In this document: positions 35,208-44,211 of the stretch, piece after piece
Layout: each line of letters begins with the position of its first letter
Position numbering within the stretch: position 1 is the stretch's first letter
Assembly: GCA_019114755.1 (NCBI GenBank)
Contig: DXEW01000005.1
Coordinates: 98,359-162,358, forward strand
Direction: 5' to 3'
DNA: 64,000 bases
Origin: Candidatus Borkfalkia faecavium
Lineage (GTDB): Bacteria; Bacillota; Clostridia; Christensenellales; Borkfalkiaceae
The notes under the pieces: model-generated
What the model was told of the DNA's origin: nothing
Databases searched by the model: none
Seen by the model: only the letters and a program-made list of their open reading frames with translations
Translations under genes and position numbers: made by a program

Positions 35208-36064
35208 TGGCGGCCTCCTTGCGCGCTGTCGTCGCTATTTTTGTTCTGATCCGGCACGATGCGCACATCCAACTGGTTGAACGGGATCTTCAGACCGTTG
35301 GCGTTGACCGTATTATAGATGTCTTCGTACAGGCCGAACAGCGTCGTCCAGTAATTTTCCGTGGGCGTCCACGCCTTGACGGAAAAATTGAGGGCGCTGC
35401 TGCCGTAAGCGGTCAGATCGACGGACGGGGCGGGAGACGGGACGACGTACCGGTACGCCCTGACGCATTCCAAAATGATCTGCTTTGCCTTGGCGACGTC
35501 CGTCCCGTAGGCGAGCGGCACGTCGATGCACACGCGGCGCAGCGGCATGGCGCTGTAGTTGATCATCTCCTGGCTGAGCACGTCGCTGTTGGGCACGATG
35601 ACTTCTTCATTATTATAAGTAAGGATCTTTGTGTTGAACAGGCGGATGTCCTGCACCAGGCCGTCGTATTCGCCGATCTTGACGTAATCTCCCTTTTTGA
35701 AGGGTTTGGTGAAGATGATGATGACGCCGTTGGCAAGGCTAGCCAGGCTGTCTTTGAGGGCGAGGGCGATGGCGAGGGCGACTGCGGAAAAGCCGGCGAT
35801 GATGCCTGCCGTGGAAAACCCGAGCGAGGTGACGAGCACGATGATGAGGGCGACGTACAGGATGACGGTGATCACCGAGATGATGAAAGACGCTGCCGAA
35901 CTGTCCAGTTTTTTGCTGCGCAATGTCGCGCCTCGCACGATCGTCTGCACGATCTTGATGATGACGATGCCGAGCACGAGAAATGCCAGCGTGCGCACGA
36001 TGGCAAGGCCCGTGTTTTCAACAAAGTCGATGCCGATCTGTTTCAACGTTTCCAAAAAATCCAT
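35204..36064 (-). CDS. mscS: Mechanosensitive ion channel, MscS family
   Basis: 286 residues. Three membrane helices (about 17-40, 60-85 and 90-118) precede the pore helix with ALALKDSLASLANGVIIIFTKPFKKGDYV and the beta domain with VQDIRLFNTKILTYNNEEVIVPNS. MscS opens when membrane tension rises in hypo-osmotic shock. AAGGTGA precedes ATG 36064. A neutral C-terminal tail (NKNSDDSAQGGRQ) overlaps the next gene. Confidence 0.93.
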   Translation of the reverse strand: MDFLETLKQIGIDFVENTGLAIVRTLAFLVLGIVIIKIVQTIVRGATLRSKKLDSSAASFIISVITVILYVALIIVLVTSLGFSTAGIIAGFSAVALAIALALKDSLASLANGVIIIFTKPFKKGDYVKIGEYDGLVQDIRLFNTKILTYNNEEVIVPNSDVLSQEMINYSAMPLRRVCIDVPLAYGTDVAKAKQIILECVRAYRYVVPSPAPSVDLTAYGSSALNFSVKAWTPTENYWTTLFGLYEDIYNTVNANGLKIPFNQLDVRIVPDQNKNSDDSAQGGRQ

Positions 36065-36088
36065 AGTTCACCTTATATTGCCGCGCCT

Positions 36089-37372
36089 TTATCGCAAAGC
36101 TTCGCGCAGCAGCCGCTTTTGGCGTTTTTCGCATTCCGCATAAATGACGGAGATATCTTCGCCGATATGGTAAGAACCTCTGTCGTAGACGATGCGCCCG
36201 CCCGCCATCGTCATCAGCACGCAGGATGTATCCGCGCTGTAGACGATGTTTTTGCCGATATCCGCCTGCGGCCGCATGCTCGGCGCAGACAGGTCGAGCA
36301 GAACCATGTCGGCAAAGTTCCCCTTTTTCAGGCTCCCGCCGCGAAAACCGAGCGCCTTATAGCCGTTTTCCGTCGCCGCACACAGCGCCTGTTCGGCGGA
36401 GACGGCGGCGGCGTCCTTCATCGCCTGCTTTTGCAGGCAGGAAAACAGATACATTTCGCGGAACATCGAGGCGGCGTTGTTGCTCGCCGTGCCGTCGGTG
36501 CCGAGGGCGGGCGTCATGCCCCGCCGCAGCATGGCGCTGACGGGCGGGATGCCAGACGCGAGCTTTAAGTTGCTGGCGGAATTGATGACGGGCACCACGC
36601 CGCTTTGATGCAGAAGGTCGAGATCGTCTTTGTCTGCATATACGCAGTGGGCGGCGATGCCGCCGTTTTCAAAAAAGCCGAGTTTGTGCAGGTACTGCGG
36701 CGGCGTCAGCCCGCCGTGGCGCACCGTGCAGTCGCCCACCTCTTTCAGCGTTTCGGAAAGGTGGATGCAGGTCGGCGCGCCGCGCTCTATGGCAAAATCT
36801 GCTACCTCTTCCAACAACTTTTCTTCGCAGGTATATTCTGCATGCAGGCCGGGGATGTAGCGTACTCTGTCTGACATAGTATTATACTTGTCATAATTGC
36901 GGGCAATATCCGCCAAAACGTCGTCGCAGTCGTAGGAATTGAGGCTGCCGCAGAGGGTCAAACAGAGATTAGCTTTGCTTGCGGCGGCAAATACGGCGTC
37001 GGTATAAAAGTACATATCGGCAAAGCAGGTGATGCCGCCGCGCACATATTCCGCGATCTGCAGCATCGTGCCCCAGTAGATATCCTCTTCCGTCAAGTGC
37101 TCTTCGAGCGGGAAGATCCTGTCATACAGCCAGCTTTCCAGCGGCATATCGTCGGCGGCGCCACGGAACAGGCACATCGCCGCGTGGGCGTGGGCGTTGC
37201 AAAAGCCGCTCATCAGCAGGTTGCCGCCGCAGTCGACCGTGCGTTCGGCGGCAAATGTTTTATCTGGCGCACCTATACCGACGATGGTGTCGCCGTCGAT
37301 GCGCACTTCGCCTTCTGCGATCGCCTCGCCGGGCGATGTTAAAATTTTTGCGTTTATCAGCCGCTGCTTCAT
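36089..37372 (-). CDS. mtaD: Amidohydrolase, S-adenosylhomocysteine/5'-methylthioadenosine deaminase type
   Basis: 427 residues. Metal and catalytic residues of the MtaD/SsnA/TrzN group are visible: HAHAAMCLFRG, GLHAEYTC, CIHLSET, AHCVYAD and LGTDGTASNN. The group deaminates adenine-containing nucleosides such as SAH, MTA or 5'-deoxyadenosine. Exact substrate is not clear, so the symbol is tentative. ATG 37372 follows AGGTGGG; a GTG nine bases upstream is the alternative. A copy of the dispersed motif lies in the gene at 36866-36883, with codons unusual for it. Confidence 0.82.
   Translation of the reverse strand: MKQRLINAKILTSPGEAIAEGEVRIDGDTIVGIGAPDKTFAAERTVDCGGNLLMSGFCNAHAHAAMCLFRGAADDMPLESWLYDRIFPLEEHLTEEDIYWGTMLQIAEYVRGGITCFADMYFYTDAVFAAASKANLCLTLCGSLNSYDCDDVLADIARNYDKYNTMSDRVRYIPGLHAEYTCEEKLLEEVADFAIERGAPTCIHLSETLKEVGDCTVRHGGLTPPQYLHKLGFFENGGIAAHCVYADKDDLDLLHQSGVVPVINSASNLKLASGIPPVSAMLRRGMTPALGTDGTASNNAASMFREMYLFSCLQKQAMKDAAAVSAEQALCAATENGYKALGFRGGSLKKGNFADMVLLDLSAPSMRPQADIGKNIVYSADTSCVLMTMAGGRIVYDRGSYHIGEDISVIYAECEKRQKRLLREALR
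36866..36883. repeat. Dispersed-motif copy within the deaminase gene
   Basis: TCTGTCTGACATAGTATT, one mismatch in the palindromic core compared with the consensus TATGYCWGRCATAGTAYT. Confidence 0.55.
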
Positions 37373-37428
37373 CAGACCCACCTGCCCGCAAAACCCGTTT
37401 CTTTCAATGAAAGAGCTCTAACCAAGAT

Positions 37429-38322
37429 CTATTTGCCGAATTTTTGCACCAGCTCCTGCAGATAGGCGCGGAATGGCTGCGCCAATGCGGGGTCGCGCAG
37501 GGCGTATTCCACGTTCGCCTGCAAATATTCCAGCTTATTGCCGGCGTCGTAGCGCTTGCCCCGGAATTTGCAGCCGAGCAGCCTGCCTTGGCGGGCGAGC
37601 TCTTGCAGCGCGTCGGTAAAGTACACTTCTCCCTTGGGCGAAGGCGGCGTGCGGCGGATGATGTCGTAGATGTCGGCATCGACGACGTAGCGGCCGATGA
37701 CGGCGTCGTTGGAAAATTTGTCTTTGACGGCGGGCTTTTCCACGATCTTTTCGATCTGATAACGGCGCTCGCCCACCTCTTCCGCCTTGATGTTGGCGTA
37801 CTTTGCAATGTCGCCGTCGGAAACTTCCATCACCGCGACGGTGGGCTTGCCCGTCTCTTCAAAGCAGTCGATCAGCTGCTTTATGCCTGGCATAGTATTC
37901 TCGTCGGTATAGATGATGTCGTCGCCGAGCAGAATGGCGAAGGGCTCGTCGCCCGTGAACGCCTCGGCATACAGGATGGCGTCTGCAAACCCGACGGGGT
38001 GCTTTTGCCTGACAAAATACATGTTGGCGAGGTTTTCCATCTTGCGCGAAATGGCCAAAAACTCCTCTTTGCCGTCGTGTTCGAGCAGCGCGTCCAGTTC
38101 GGGCGTATAATCGAAAAAGTCTTCCAATATCTTTTTGTTGCGGCCGGTGATGACCAGGATGTCTTCGATGCCCGCCGCAACGGCCTCTTCTACGATATAC
38201 TGCAGCGTCGGCTTATCGACGATGGGCAGCATCTCTTTGCAGACAGATTTGGTGACGGGCAAAAAGCGCGTGCCGAAGCCTGCCGCGGGGATGACTGCCT
38301 TGCGGACTTTTTTTGTTTGCAT
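37429..38322 (-). CDS. galU: UTP--glucose-1-phosphate uridylyltransferase
   Basis: 297 residues. The motifs PAAGFGTRFLPVTKSVCKEMLPIVDKPTLQYIVEEA (seen as GFGTRFLP and KEMLPIVDKP), GDDIIYTDEN and EKPAVKDKFSND identify GalU. It makes UDP-glucose for glycans, lipids and the Leloir pathway. ATG 38322 has AAGGAGAA correctly placed; a longer in-frame start does not match the family. It contains a perfect copy of the dispersed motif at 37882-37899, encoding ENTMPGIK with codons ACT, CCA and ATA that are rare here. Confidence 0.95.
   Translation of the reverse strand: MQTKKVRKAVIPAAGFGTRFLPVTKSVCKEMLPIVDKPTLQYIVEEAVAAGIEDILVITGRNKKILEDFFDYTPELDALLEHDGKEEFLAISRKMENLANMYFVRQKHPVGFADAILYAEAFTGDEPFAILLGDDIIYTDENTMPGIKQLIDCFEETGKPTVAVMEVSDGDIAKYANIKAEEVGERRYQIEKIVEKPAVKDKFSNDAVIGRYVVDADIYDIIRRTPPSPKGEVYFTDALQELARQGRLLGCKFRGKRYDAGNKLEYLQANVEYALRDPALAQPFRAYLQELVQKFGK
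37882..37899. repeat. Dispersed-motif copy within galU
   Basis: TATGCCTGGCATAGTATT; the first 13 bases are a perfect palindrome. Confidence 0.6.
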
Positions 38323-38419
38323 ACTGTTTTTCTCCTTTGATATTATTTTCAACAAAAGAGCGCGGTTTATGCCGGTATGGCACGATCGCACGGTACATCG
38401 CTGCGGCGCATGATCTTGG

Positions 38420-38452
38420 CCAAGTCAAAGCGAAAAGGATTTTTTGACTTGG
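38420..38452. repeat. 10-bp inverted repeat between rpiB and galU
   Basis: CCAAGTCAAA (38420-38429) and its perfect complement (38443-38452) with a 13-base loop. No T-run follows on either strand, so it is not a standard terminator. It lies about 100 bases upstream of galU. I see no good promoter in the 160-bp gap. Confidence 0.6.
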
Positions 38453-38483
38453 TTCAATGCTCTTGCCCTTCTGCCAAACTTTT

Positions 38484-38933
38484 TCAGTGGCTGTATTTTT
38501 CTTCGATGGCGGAGATCTTGTCTACGCGGCGCTGATGCCGCCCGCCTTCAAATTCGGTATGTAAAAACGTGTCTACGATCTCCAGCATCAACCCGTCGCC
38601 GATGATCTTCTGCCCGAAGGCGATCATGTTGGCGTCGTTATGCAGGCGGGTATATTTGGCGGAATAGGTATCGTGGCAATGGGCGCAGCGGATGCCGCGC
38701 ACCTTGTTGGCGGCGATCGAAATGCCGATGCCCGTGCTGCAGATGAGGATGCCGCGCTCGCATTCGCCGCGCGCCACCGCCTCCGCCGCGGGCAGGGCGT
38801 GATCGGGATAGTCGCACGAGTCGGCGGTATTTGTGCCGAAATCGCACACTTCATACCCGTTTTTTTGCAGATAGTCCAACAGCACTTGTTTCAGCGCGAG
38901 ACCGCCGTGGTCGCACGCAACGGCAATTTTCAT
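38484..38933 (-). CDS. rpiB: Ribose-5-phosphate isomerase B
   Basis: 149 residues, the normal RpiB length. The motifs ACDHGGLALK, DFGTNTADSCDYPD and ICSTGIGISIAANKVRGIRCA are characteristic. It interconverts ribose 5-phosphate and ribulose 5-phosphate. Order sua5-ywlE-rpiB is conserved with Bacillus subtilis (ywlC-ywlE-ywlF). Confidence 0.95.
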   Translation of the reverse strand: MKIAVACDHGGLALKQVLLDYLQKNGYEVCDFGTNTADSCDYPDHALPAAEAVARGECERGILICSTGIGISIAANKVRGIRCAHCHDTYSAKYTRLHNDANMIAFGQKIIGDGLMLEIVDTFLHTEFEGGRHQRRVDKISAIEEKYSH

Positions 38934-38947
38934 CTTTTCTCCTCCCG

Positions 38948-39382
38948 TTATTGAAAATATTTTTTGATGATCGCATCCACCGCCGCATAGATGCGGTTGG
39001 CGGTGCGTTTATAGGCGGCGATATCCTGCCCGTACGGGTCGGGGATATCGAAACCGGCGATATCTTTGACGGAAAAGACGTGGTCGTATCCGTTCAGCAG
39101 GTCCTTTTGCGCGGAAGTCATGCAGACGACGAGGTAGCTGCCCTCGATCATCTTATGCCGCAGCTGCCGCGGCTTGAATTTGGAATGGTCGATGCCCAGC
39201 TCGTCCAGGCAGGCGGCGCTGTTTGCGCTGAGCGCAGAGCCTTTTTGCATAAAGATGCCCGCGGACGCCGCGTCGACGTACTTGATCTTCCTCTTTTTGA
39301 TCTCCCTGCGGAAGATAAATTCCGCCATCGGGCTGCGGCAGGTGTTCCCCGTACAGACGAATAAGACCTTTTTCCTCTTCAT
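38948..39382 (-). CDS. ywlE: Low-molecular-weight protein phosphatase, YwlE-like
   Basis: 144 residues. P-loop CTGNTCRSP at residues 10-18 and the general-acid motif DPYG near residue 117 identify the LMW-PTP fold. The Thr at position 3 of the loop (C-T-G-N-T-C-R) matches protein-arginine phosphatases such as B. subtilis YwlE. Gene order beside sua5 and rpiB supports that name. No mcsB-type arginine kinase is visible in this window. Confidence 0.88.
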   Translation of the reverse strand: MKRKKVLFVCTGNTCRSPMAEFIFRREIKKRKIKYVDAASAGIFMQKGSALSANSAACLDELGIDHSKFKPRQLRHKMIEGSYLVVCMTSAQKDLLNGYDHVFSVKDIAGFDIPDPYGQDIAAYKRTANRIYAAVDAIIKKYFQ

Positions 39383-39385
39383 GGC

Positions 39386-40387
39386 TCAGCCCTCGGCGCA
39401 CGCCTTGCGCAGGCGGTTCAGGACGCCCGTCATAACGCCGCCCCGCCCGACCGGCTCGACGGCGAGCAGTACTTCCGCCCGCGTTTCCGCCTCCCGCAGC
39501 AGGCTGTATAAATTTTCCGCCATCTCTGCGGGCGTATTCCCAAGGCACAGCACGGCCTCCTGCGGGAACGCCGCCGCGGCGCTGCCTTCACACAGCACCA
39601 GAACGCGGGTGCCGCCGCTTTGCAGGGCGAAAAATTCTTCTTTTGCCTTGCCCAGTTCTTCGGGGGCGAACAACTTCGTCTTGCAGGCGGGGGCGTAGTG
39701 CTTGTACTTCATGCCCGGCGAGCGCGCGGGTTCCCCTTCCTTCAAGACATACATATCGCAGCTGCCGGCGACGCTTTCGATCATCTCGCGGGAGATGAGC
39801 CCCGCCCGCAAGACTACCGGTCTATCGCCTGTTACGTCACACACAGTACTCTCTATACCGCCAGAGCACGGCCCGCCGTCCAGGATCAGGGGGATCTTTC
39901 CGTATAGATCGTCGTAAACGTGCCCTGCCGTGACGGGGCTGACGTGTTTGGAGCGGTTGGCGGAGGGCGCGGCGACGGGGATGCCGACGGCTCGCAGAAA
40001 GCGCTGGGCGCCCTCGTGCGAAGGGACGCGGACCGCCAGCGTATCCAGCCCGCAGGAGACCTTTTTACTGACCGTGCCGCGGCTGCGGTATACGAGCGTC
40101 AGCGGCCCGGGCAAAAAGGCCTCGCGCAGTTTTTTTGCATAAGGCTTGTCGTCATAGACGAGCTCGTTCAGATCGTACCCGCTGTGCACGTGCACGATGA
40201 GCGGGTTGTCTTGCGGGCGGCCCTTGACGGCGTAGATGTTGGCGACGGCGGCGTCAGAACGCGCGTCGGCGCCCAGGCCGTAGACCGTTTCGGTCGGGAA
40301 GGCGACGCATTCCCCTTGCAGCAGGTATTCTTTGGCGGCGAGCAGAGAGCGCTCGCCGATCTCTTCGATGCGGGTCTGAAACATCAT
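39386..40387 (-). CDS. ywlC: L-threonylcarbamoyladenylate synthase (Sua5/YwlC type)
   Basis: 333 residues, so the long Sua5 form. The YrdC domain (about 1-200) has FPTETVYGLGADA, KGRPQDNPLIVH, PGPLTLVY and the SANRSKHVSPV motif. The linker with PGMKYKHYAP leads to the Sua5 C-terminal domain. It makes threonylcarbamoyl-AMP for t6A37 of ANN-decoding tRNAs. Two ATG codons follow each other; the first overlaps the dnaB stop. Confidence 0.94.
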   Translation of the reverse strand: MMFQTRIEEIGERSLLAAKEYLLQGECVAFPTETVYGLGADARSDAAVANIYAVKGRPQDNPLIVHVHSGYDLNELVYDDKPYAKKLREAFLPGPLTLVYRSRGTVSKKVSCGLDTLAVRVPSHEGAQRFLRAVGIPVAAPSANRSKHVSPVTAGHVYDDLYGKIPLILDGGPCSGGIESTVCDVTGDRPVVLRAGLISREMIESVAGSCDMYVLKEGEPARSPGMKYKHYAPACKTKLFAPEELGKAKEEFFALQSGGTRVLVLCEGSAAAAFPQEAVLCLGNTPAEMAENLYSLLREAETRAEVLLAVEPVGRGGVMTGVLNRLRKACAEG

Positions 40388-41862
40388 TCGTCCCTCGGGA
40401 AGGCGTCCATCGCCTCGTCGTATGTGTCGAACGGCGGCGCGTCGTCGTCCTCCGGTGCGGGCGCTTCTTCATCCTTTGCCCCCTGCCGCCCTTCCTGCGG
40501 GTCGTCCGGCAAAAATCCCGGCGGCGGGTTGACGTAGCGCACCTGGTCGCCGCGGAAGCGCAGCTTCACCCTGCCCAGTTCGCCGTTCCTGTGCTTGGCG
40601 ATGATCAGGTCCGCCGCGTCTTTGACGATCTTCCCCGTCTTGAGTTCTTCTTCGGTGGCGGCGACATCGGGCCTGTGGATGAACATGACCATGTCGGCGT
40701 CCTGCTCGATGGCGCCCGATTCGCGCAGGTCGGAAAGCTGCGGCTCTTCTTTGGAAGAGATCCTTCGCAGCTGCGACAGCGCCAGGACGGGCACGTCCAG
40801 TTCCTTTGCCATGATCTTCAGGTTGCGGGTGATGGTCGCCACTTCCTGCTGGCGGTTTTCTTCGCCGTGCCGCTCGCCGCTGCCCATCAGCTGGATATAG
40901 TCGATCATGACGATGTCCAGCCCCTCTTTGCGCGCTTTCAAGCGCCTGCATTTGGACAAGATCTCCGCCGGCGTGATCTTGGAGGAGTCGTCTATGTAGA
41001 TCTTGGCCTGTTTGAGTTCGGAACTCGCCTTCCACAGCTGCTTCCATTCGTTCTGCGACAGTTCGCCCGCCAGCGCCTTCGACATGCTGACCCGCGCATG
41101 CGAGCACAGGAGCCTCTGCGCCAGCTGCACGCGCGGCATTTCCAGCGAAAATACGGCGCAGACGCGGTTGTCGTGCAGCGCCGCGTATTCGATGATGTTC
41201 ATGCCGATGGTCGTCTTGCCGACGCCGGGGCGGGCGGCGAGGACGATGAAGTCGGATTTTTGCAGGCCGTTGGTCAGCTTATCCAGCTTGGTAAAGCCGG
41301 TATTGACGCCGCGGAGGGCGTTCTTGTCGGTCGAGATCAGCTCGAACTTGTTCAGCACCTGGTCGTAACTGTCGTCTTCGCGCATGTCGACCAATGTGGA
41401 GGTGTCCATCTTTTTGGAGATATCGAACACGAGCTTTTCCGCATAGGCGACGCTGTCGTCCGACTCGCCGCCGCTCTGGCACTGTTCGATGATCTGCTGC
41501 GAGGCGCGGATCAGCCTGCGGTGGATGCTGTCCCTCTTTACGATCTCAAAATACGAGCGGTAGTTTGCCGCCGACAGCGTCATGGTGGCAAGCTCTGTGA
41601 TGTACGACTGCCCCCCTACTTTGGCGAGGCAGTTTTCGTTTTCCAGCTGGTCGGCGAGGGTGACGATATCGACGGGCTTGCGCGCGTTGAACACCGCCCG
41701 CATGGCGCCGACGATCAATTTATGCGATTCCTGGTAGAAGTCGTCTTCGCCCAGTTTATCTAAAAGTTCCGTCTGCACCTCGTTGTCGATGAGCAGGCAG
41801 CCGAGCAGCGCCTGCTCCGCTTCGAGGTTGTTCGGAAGTACGTTTGTCTTAGCTTTTGCCAT
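40384..41862 (-). CDS. dnaB: Replicative DNA helicase DnaB
   Basis: 492 residues. The N-terminal DnaB domain begins LPNNLEAEQALLGCLLID, and the RecA-like domain has Walker A ARPGVGKTT, DIVMIDYIQLM and the arginine-finger region ALSQLRR...PQLSDLRESGAIEQDAD. It unwinds DNA ahead of the replication fork as a hexamer. The tail (about 455-492) is acidic and proline-rich. AGAGG precedes ATG 41862. It is not beside rplI as in many Firmicutes. Confidence 0.96.
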   Translation of the reverse strand: MAKAKTNVLPNNLEAEQALLGCLLIDNEVQTELLDKLGEDDFYQESHKLIVGAMRAVFNARKPVDIVTLADQLENENCLAKVGGQSYITELATMTLSAANYRSYFEIVKRDSIHRRLIRASQQIIEQCQSGGESDDSVAYAEKLVFDISKKMDTSTLVDMREDDSYDQVLNKFELISTDKNALRGVNTGFTKLDKLTNGLQKSDFIVLAARPGVGKTTIGMNIIEYAALHDNRVCAVFSLEMPRVQLAQRLLCSHARVSMSKALAGELSQNEWKQLWKASSELKQAKIYIDDSSKITPAEILSKCRRLKARKEGLDIVMIDYIQLMGSGERHGEENRQQEVATITRNLKIMAKELDVPVLALSQLRRISSKEEPQLSDLRESGAIEQDADMVMFIHRPDVAATEEELKTGKIVKDAADLIIAKHRNGELGRVKLRFRGDQVRYVNPPPGFLPDDPQEGRQGAKDEEAPAPEDDDAPPFDTYDEAMDAFPRDE

Positions 41863-41877
41863 AAGTTTTCCTCTGTT

Positions 41878-42423
41878 CTACGCCCTGCGGCAGCTGCGTT
41901 TTTCGCGGAAGCGCTTTCCCATCGCCCGCAGGCAGGCGGCGAGCTCGTCTGCGCTCCCTTCCGTGATCGCGCCCTTGGGCAAGATCAGCACCTTTCCGCC
42001 GCCGATATAGAGATAAAAGTATTCCTTCGTCTCGTAGGCGCGCAGTACCTGCGCGTACGGGATGGCGTATTCCTCTTCTTTGCCGCGCACGCAGATGCGG
42101 AGGGTGAAGTTCTCTTCCCCGAAGGTGTATTCCTGCCGCGTCGCCGTATAATTCGGATTGGAAGCCGCCGCCTTTTTCATCTTTGCGCTCTGCAGCAAAA
42201 AGCGGATGAGCGGCAGAATTGCCGCTGCAGCAAGAAGCACCGCGCCCGCCGTGCAGCCGAGGGCCGCATTGCCGCCGACGGCCGACATCACGAAGAAGAA
42301 TACGGCGATCAGCGCGAACATGGCGGAGACGGCGAACGTCTGCGGGCCGCGCGCGACGAACAGATGAAAGGCGCACAGTTTTTTCAGATCGCGCAGATCG
42401 TTTGTATAACTTGCCCTGACCAT
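41878..42423 (-). CDS. YcxB-like membrane protein
   Basis: 181 residues. Two close hydrophobic segments (about 28-48 and 53-77) are followed by the YcxB-like C-terminal domain ending YFYLYIGGGKVLILPKGAITEG. The family is common in Firmicutes and without known function. The start is three bases after the pepF stop and lacks a strong ribosome site, suggesting coupling. Confidence 0.8.
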   Translation of the reverse strand: MVRASYTNDLRDLKKLCAFHLFVARGPQTFAVSAMFALIAVFFFVMSAVGGNAALGCTAGAVLLAAAAILPLIRFLLQSAKMKKAAASNPNYTATRQEYTFGEENFTLRICVRGKEEEYAIPYAQVLRAYETKEYFYLYIGGGKVLILPKGAITEGSADELAACLRAMGKRFREKRSCRRA

Positions 42424-42426
42424 CGC

Positions 42427-44202
42427 TCAGCCTATCAGCCGTTCGAGCTCGGCGAGGGCGCCGTCGAATTCCTGCATCGCCGCCTCAAAGGCGGCGGGTT
42501 TTGTCAAATCGACGCCGGCGATCTTCAAAAGTTCTACCGGGCTGTCGCTGCCGCCGGAAGAGAGGAACGCCTTGTACGCTTTGACCGCCTTTTCCCCTTC
42601 CGTAAGGATGCGATCGGCGATGGAGATGGCGCTGACGATGCCCGTCGCGTATTTATAGACGTAAAAAGAGGTATAGAAGTGCGGGATGCGCGACCATTCG
42701 TAGGCGATCTGCTCGTCGTGGACGATGGCATCGCCGTAGTATTGCCTGTTCAGTTCGAGGTATTCTTTGCACAGGTTCTCGCCCGTGAGCGGTATGCCCC
42801 CTTCGACGAGCGCGTGTGCCTTTTCTTCAAATTCCGCGAACATCGTCTGGCGGTGCAGCGTCGTCCTGACCGTATCCAGAAAGTAGTTGAGCAGGTACTT
42901 TTTCATCTTTTCGTCCTGCGTGCCCGCGAGGATGTATTTGAGAAGCAGCACCTCGTTGACCGTGCTCGCCACCTCCGCCACAAAGATGCGGTAATCTGCT
43001 TTGGCGTAGGGCTGGTTGGCGTTGGAATAGTAGGTGTGCAGCGAATGCCCCATTTCGTGGGCGATGGTAAAGATGTCGTGCGTCGTCTGCTGGTAGTTGA
43101 GGAGCACGAACGGGTGCAGGCCGAAGATGCCCGTGCTGTAGGCGCCGCTGCGCTTGCCCGTCGTCTCGCAGACGTCTACCCAGCCTTCGGCAAAGCCCCT
43201 GCGCAGCAGGTCGCAATACTCTTTTCCGAGGGGGGCGAGGCCGCGGATGACCAGCTCGCACGCCTCTTCGTACGGGAGCTTGAGGTCTGCGTCTTCCACG
43301 AGCGGGGCGTAGATGTCGTACATGTGCTGCTGTTCATAGCCCAGCACCTTTTTGCGCAGGGCGATATAGCGGTGCATGGAAGGCAGCCCCGCGTGCACGG
43401 CGTCGATGAGGTTGCGGTACACGCATACGTCCACGTCTTCCCCTTCCAGCGCCTTCTGCAGGCAGGAATCGTATTTGCGCGCCCGCATGAAAAAGACGTC
43501 TTTTTTGACGTTGCCGAAATAGGTGGCGGCGATGGTATTGTCCAGCTCGATATACGAGCGGTAATACTGCTCGAAGGCGCGGCGGCGCAGCTCTCTGTCC
43601 GTCCCGTGCATGATGACGCCGTAGGTGCCGTGCGTCAGGGAGATCTTGCCCCCTTTGCCGTCATCCAGTTCGCCGAAGCGGATATCGGCGTTGTCGATCA
43701 TGGAAAAGATATTCTGGAACTGGCCATACACCTCGCCGCCGAGGGCCAGCAGTTTTTCTTCGGCTGCGGACAAGACGTGTTGTTTGCTGCGGATGAGGCA
43801 GCGGAAAAAGTAATCGTAGTCGGCAAAGCGCGCATCGCCTGCGAAAGAGCGGAGGAGCTCTTCGTCCAGCGCCGTCAGTTCCGGCTCTACGAACGCCGAT
43901 TCGGAAGAATAGCGCACATACAGCGACATGGCGCGGGACTGCATGGCTGTATATTTGGCCACGCGGGAATCTTCGTCGTGGCGCATGTGCGCGTACAGGT
44001 ACAGCCGCTCGATGCGTTTGCCCGCCTCTTCCTGGCGGGCGAACAGGGCCGCGAGCTGCGCGGGGTCTGCAAGTTTCCCCGCAAAGGCGCCAAAATCGAT
44101 GCACTTTTCCGCGGCGGCGTATTCCTGTTCCCACGCCTCGTCGCTTGCAAAGATGTCCTGTACACGCCATTTATATCGTTCCACTACTTCGCTTCTCTCC
44201 AT
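42427..44202 (-). CDS. pepF: Oligoendopeptidase F
   Basis: 591 residues, M3 family. Zinc motif HEMGHSLHTYYS with the downstream Glu in EVASTVNE. The family cleaves oligopeptides of about 7-17 residues in the cytoplasm. AGGAGAGG precedes ATG 44202. Downstream of the UPF0210 gene with nine bases between. Confidence 0.94.
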   Translation of the reverse strand: MERSEVVERYKWRVQDIFASDEAWEQEYAAAEKCIDFGAFAGKLADPAQLAALFARQEEAGKRIERLYLYAHMRHDEDSRVAKYTAMQSRAMSLYVRYSSESAFVEPELTALDEELLRSFAGDARFADYDYFFRCLIRSKQHVLSAAEEKLLALGGEVYGQFQNIFSMIDNADIRFGELDDGKGGKISLTHGTYGVIMHGTDRELRRRAFEQYYRSYIELDNTIAATYFGNVKKDVFFMRARKYDSCLQKALEGEDVDVCVYRNLIDAVHAGLPSMHRYIALRKKVLGYEQQHMYDIYAPLVEDADLKLPYEEACELVIRGLAPLGKEYCDLLRRGFAEGWVDVCETTGKRSGAYSTGIFGLHPFVLLNYQQTTHDIFTIAHEMGHSLHTYYSNANQPYAKADYRIFVAEVASTVNEVLLLKYILAGTQDEKMKKYLLNYFLDTVRTTLHRQTMFAEFEEKAHALVEGGIPLTGENLCKEYLELNRQYYGDAIVHDEQIAYEWSRIPHFYTSFYVYKYATGIVSAISIADRILTEGEKAVKAYKAFLSSGGSDSPVELLKIAGVDLTKPAAFEAAMQEFDGALAELERLIG

Positions 44203-44211
44203 AAGCCTCTC

